A stretch of 64,000 nt of DNA from a virus, in IMG/VR virus record IMGVR_UViG_3300037089_000505, positions 79,948-143,947 of that record; one strand, given 5' to 3'. Shown here one piece after another: positions 63,362-64,000 of this stretch (the first letter of the stretch is position 1; every line of letters starts with the position of its first letter). The translations under genes were made by a program, and so were the position numbers. The notes beneath the pieces are model-generated. The model ran no database searches. It had not been told where the DNA came from and saw only the letters and a list, made by a program, of their open reading frames with translations.

Positions 63362-63414
63362 GTTGAGTGCTTCAGATAAGCAGGGGGTCGGTGGTTCAAA
63401 TCCACCCTTTCGGA
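63312..63414 (+). tRNA. tRNA-Ile with a 27-nt hairpin insert in the anticodon loop
   Basis: Canonical otherwise: acceptor CCGAAAG/CTTTCGG, D-stem GCTC/GAGC, anticodon stem TCTGC/GCAGG, variable GGGTC, T-arm GGTGG-TTCAAAT-CCACC. The loop (63346-63379) is 34 nt. CTTATC pairs GATAAG and inside it GAAGCA pairs TGCTTC. Removing 27 nt leaves CTGATAA (anticodon GAT) or CTTATAA (TAT), both Ile. Confidence 0.85.
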
Positions 63415-63417
63415 TAC

Positions 63418-63488
63418 CTTCGAGTGGTTTAACGGTAGAACACTTTTTTCACACGAAAGACGTGGCAGTTCAACTCTGTCCTCGAAGA
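63418..63488 (+). tRNA. tRNA-Val(CAC), unusual stem
   Basis: Acceptor CTTCGAG/CTCGAAG, D-stem GTTT/GAAC, anticodon arm CTTTT-TTCACAC-GAAAG, T-arm GGCAG-TTCAACT-CTGTC. The A/T-rich anticodon stem leaves some doubt about the exact anticodon (TTC, Glu, is the alternative). Confidence 0.7.
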
Positions 63489-63491
63489 AGG

Positions 63492-63562
63492 CCCCAAATA
63501 ATTTAACGGAAGAATATCTGTTCGACATACAGGAGGAAGTAGTTCAACTCTACTTTTGGGGA
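63492..63562 (+). tRNA. tRNA-Val(GAC), C33 variant
   Basis: Acceptor CCCCAAA/TTTGGGG, D-stem ATTT/GAAT, anticodon arm TCTGT-TCGACAT-ACAGG, T-arm AGTAG-TTCAACT-CTACT. D-arm closely resembles that of the preceding tRNA. Confidence 0.75.
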
Positions 63563-63567
63563 TATTA

Positions 63568-63611
63568 GACGGAAGGTTCAACTCCTTCTTCGAAGAAAGA
63601 TTTCGTCCGTC
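63568..63611 (+). other. tRNA remnant or hairpin
   Basis: GACGGA/TCCGTC encloses GAAGG-TTCAACT-CCTTC, a T-arm-like hairpin, and a TTCTTCGAAGAA palindrome. No complete tRNA. Confidence 0.4.
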
Positions 63612-63615
63612 AGTA

Positions 63616-63624
63616 AAGATAATT
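63616..63624 (+). promoter_or_regulatory. class B upstream motif (AAGATAATT)
   Basis: 11 nt before ATG 63627; no ribosome site. Confidence 0.65.
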
Positions 63625-63626
63625 CA

Positions 63627-64000
63627 ATGAACGAATTTACTAACGGATTCATTGGTCTATTTGGCCAACTTAAGAAGGACCTCATAACTGAGGCTTTTTC
63701 AAACTTTGAATATGCTCTTCCCGACGACCCTGAAAAAATGCTGTATGACTTCTATTTTCTTACATGGGCCGGCAGTTTAGAAACATCCGATATTAAATTC
63801 AACTACGCCATAAAAGATGCCAAAGACACTATAGTAGAGTCGCTAACTAAGCACATGTTGGCAGCCGTCAAGTTTTCAATGCTTGCTGAAGTTCTCGTTT
63901 ATATGAGTATAGACGTTAAACTCTCATCTGATGCAAAGGCCTTCTTTCAACTTTGGAATGAGAATTGTAGAAAAAATAAAGTTCAGAAAGATGAATCGCC
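63627..64000 (+). CDS. hypothetical protein, cut by the window end
   Basis: At least 124 residues, helical and acidic (MLYDFYFLTWAGSLETSD; MLAEVLVYMSIDVKLS). Start fixed by the class B motif. Unrecognised. Confidence 0.6.
   Translation, partial: MNEFTNGFIGLFGQLKKDLITEAFSNFEYALPDDPEKMLYDFYFLTWAGSLETSDIKFNYAIKDAKDTIVESLTKHMLAAVKFSMLAEVLVYMSIDVKLSSDAKAFFQLWNENCRKNKVQKDES

Noticed and set aside
1-64000. Integrated prophage or host chromosome
   Set aside because: No integrase, attachment-site pair, rRNA or bacterial housekeeping operon was found. Metabolic genes present (RNR, ThyA, PncB) are all known in large phages.
1-64000. Stop-codon reassignment as in some large phages
   Set aside because: TAA, TAG and TGA all end genes at sensible places with start overlaps (ATGA, TAATG), so the standard bacterial code fits.

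Overview
The window looks like a stretch of a large, tailed-phage-type genome (huge or 'jumbo' phage) that infects a bacterium. Short genes are packed tightly, with many ATGA or TAATG overlaps. Most are unrecognised phage proteins. Among them sit nucleotide-metabolism genes (class II ribonucleotide reductase, thymidylate synthase, 5'-nucleotidase), repair genes (uracil-DNA glycosylase, DNA ligase), about 18 tRNA genes, a tmRNA and at least six homing-type endonucleases. No integrase, ribosomal RNA or bacterial core operon is visible, and no structural genes are recognisable. The standard bacterial code fits throughout: TAA, TAG and TGA all act as stops. Shine-Dalgarno sites of the AGG(A/G)GG type are common, but one gene class has none.

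Layout. 1-6.3 kb: small conserved phage genes with YopX, SET-domain, family-4 uracil-DNA glycosylase, HAD and ATP-grasp proteins, ending in a beheaded O6-alkylguanine transferase. 6.3-16.5 kb: a GC-richer DNA ligase, many small membrane proteins, a Nudix hydrolase, a Thg1-like tRNA polymerase and nicotinate phosphoribosyltransferase. 17.0-19.9 kb: an RNA ligase gene broken inside its active-site lysine motif by a split intein, with a Vsr-like homing endonuclease between the halves. 20-29 kb: Cys-rich small proteins, RtcB RNA ligase, lipoproteins and an ornithine-decarboxylase-like enzyme. 29.1-30.6 kb: a four-gene block on the minus strand. 30.7-40.5 kb: deoxynucleotidase, tmRNA, class II RNR, then a run of small related proteins. 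39-64 kb: tRNA genes mixed with homing endonucleases, a polynucleotide kinase, a BMP-family solute-binding protein, thymidylate synthase, a methyltransferase plus B12-type radical SAM enzyme, and a second RNA ligase.

How the genes fit together. The strongest theme is RNA repair and a phage-supplied translation system: two RNA ligases, RtcB, a polynucleotide-kinase-like protein, a Thg1-like 3'-5' polymerase, many tRNAs and tmRNA. Several tRNA genes are abnormal. Two have 27-28 nt hairpins inserted in the anticodon loop (41601-41702 and 63312-63414), one carries a long structured insert in the D-loop (57416-57541), one has a hairpin in the variable loop (61034-61119), and about six have C instead of T at position 33. 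A second theme is NAD and nucleotide supply (PncB, Nudix, RNR, ThyA, nucleotidase).

Regulation. Two recurrent upstream motifs can be read by eye. One is TTCGAnnnn-N4-TATAAT-like (nine cases, identical spacing). The other is AAGATAA(T/C)T, placed exactly 11 nt before ATG in eight cases, with no Shine-Dalgarno. Both suggest phage promoters, several of which would give leaderless transcripts. Function calls below come from reading motifs; no database search was possible.
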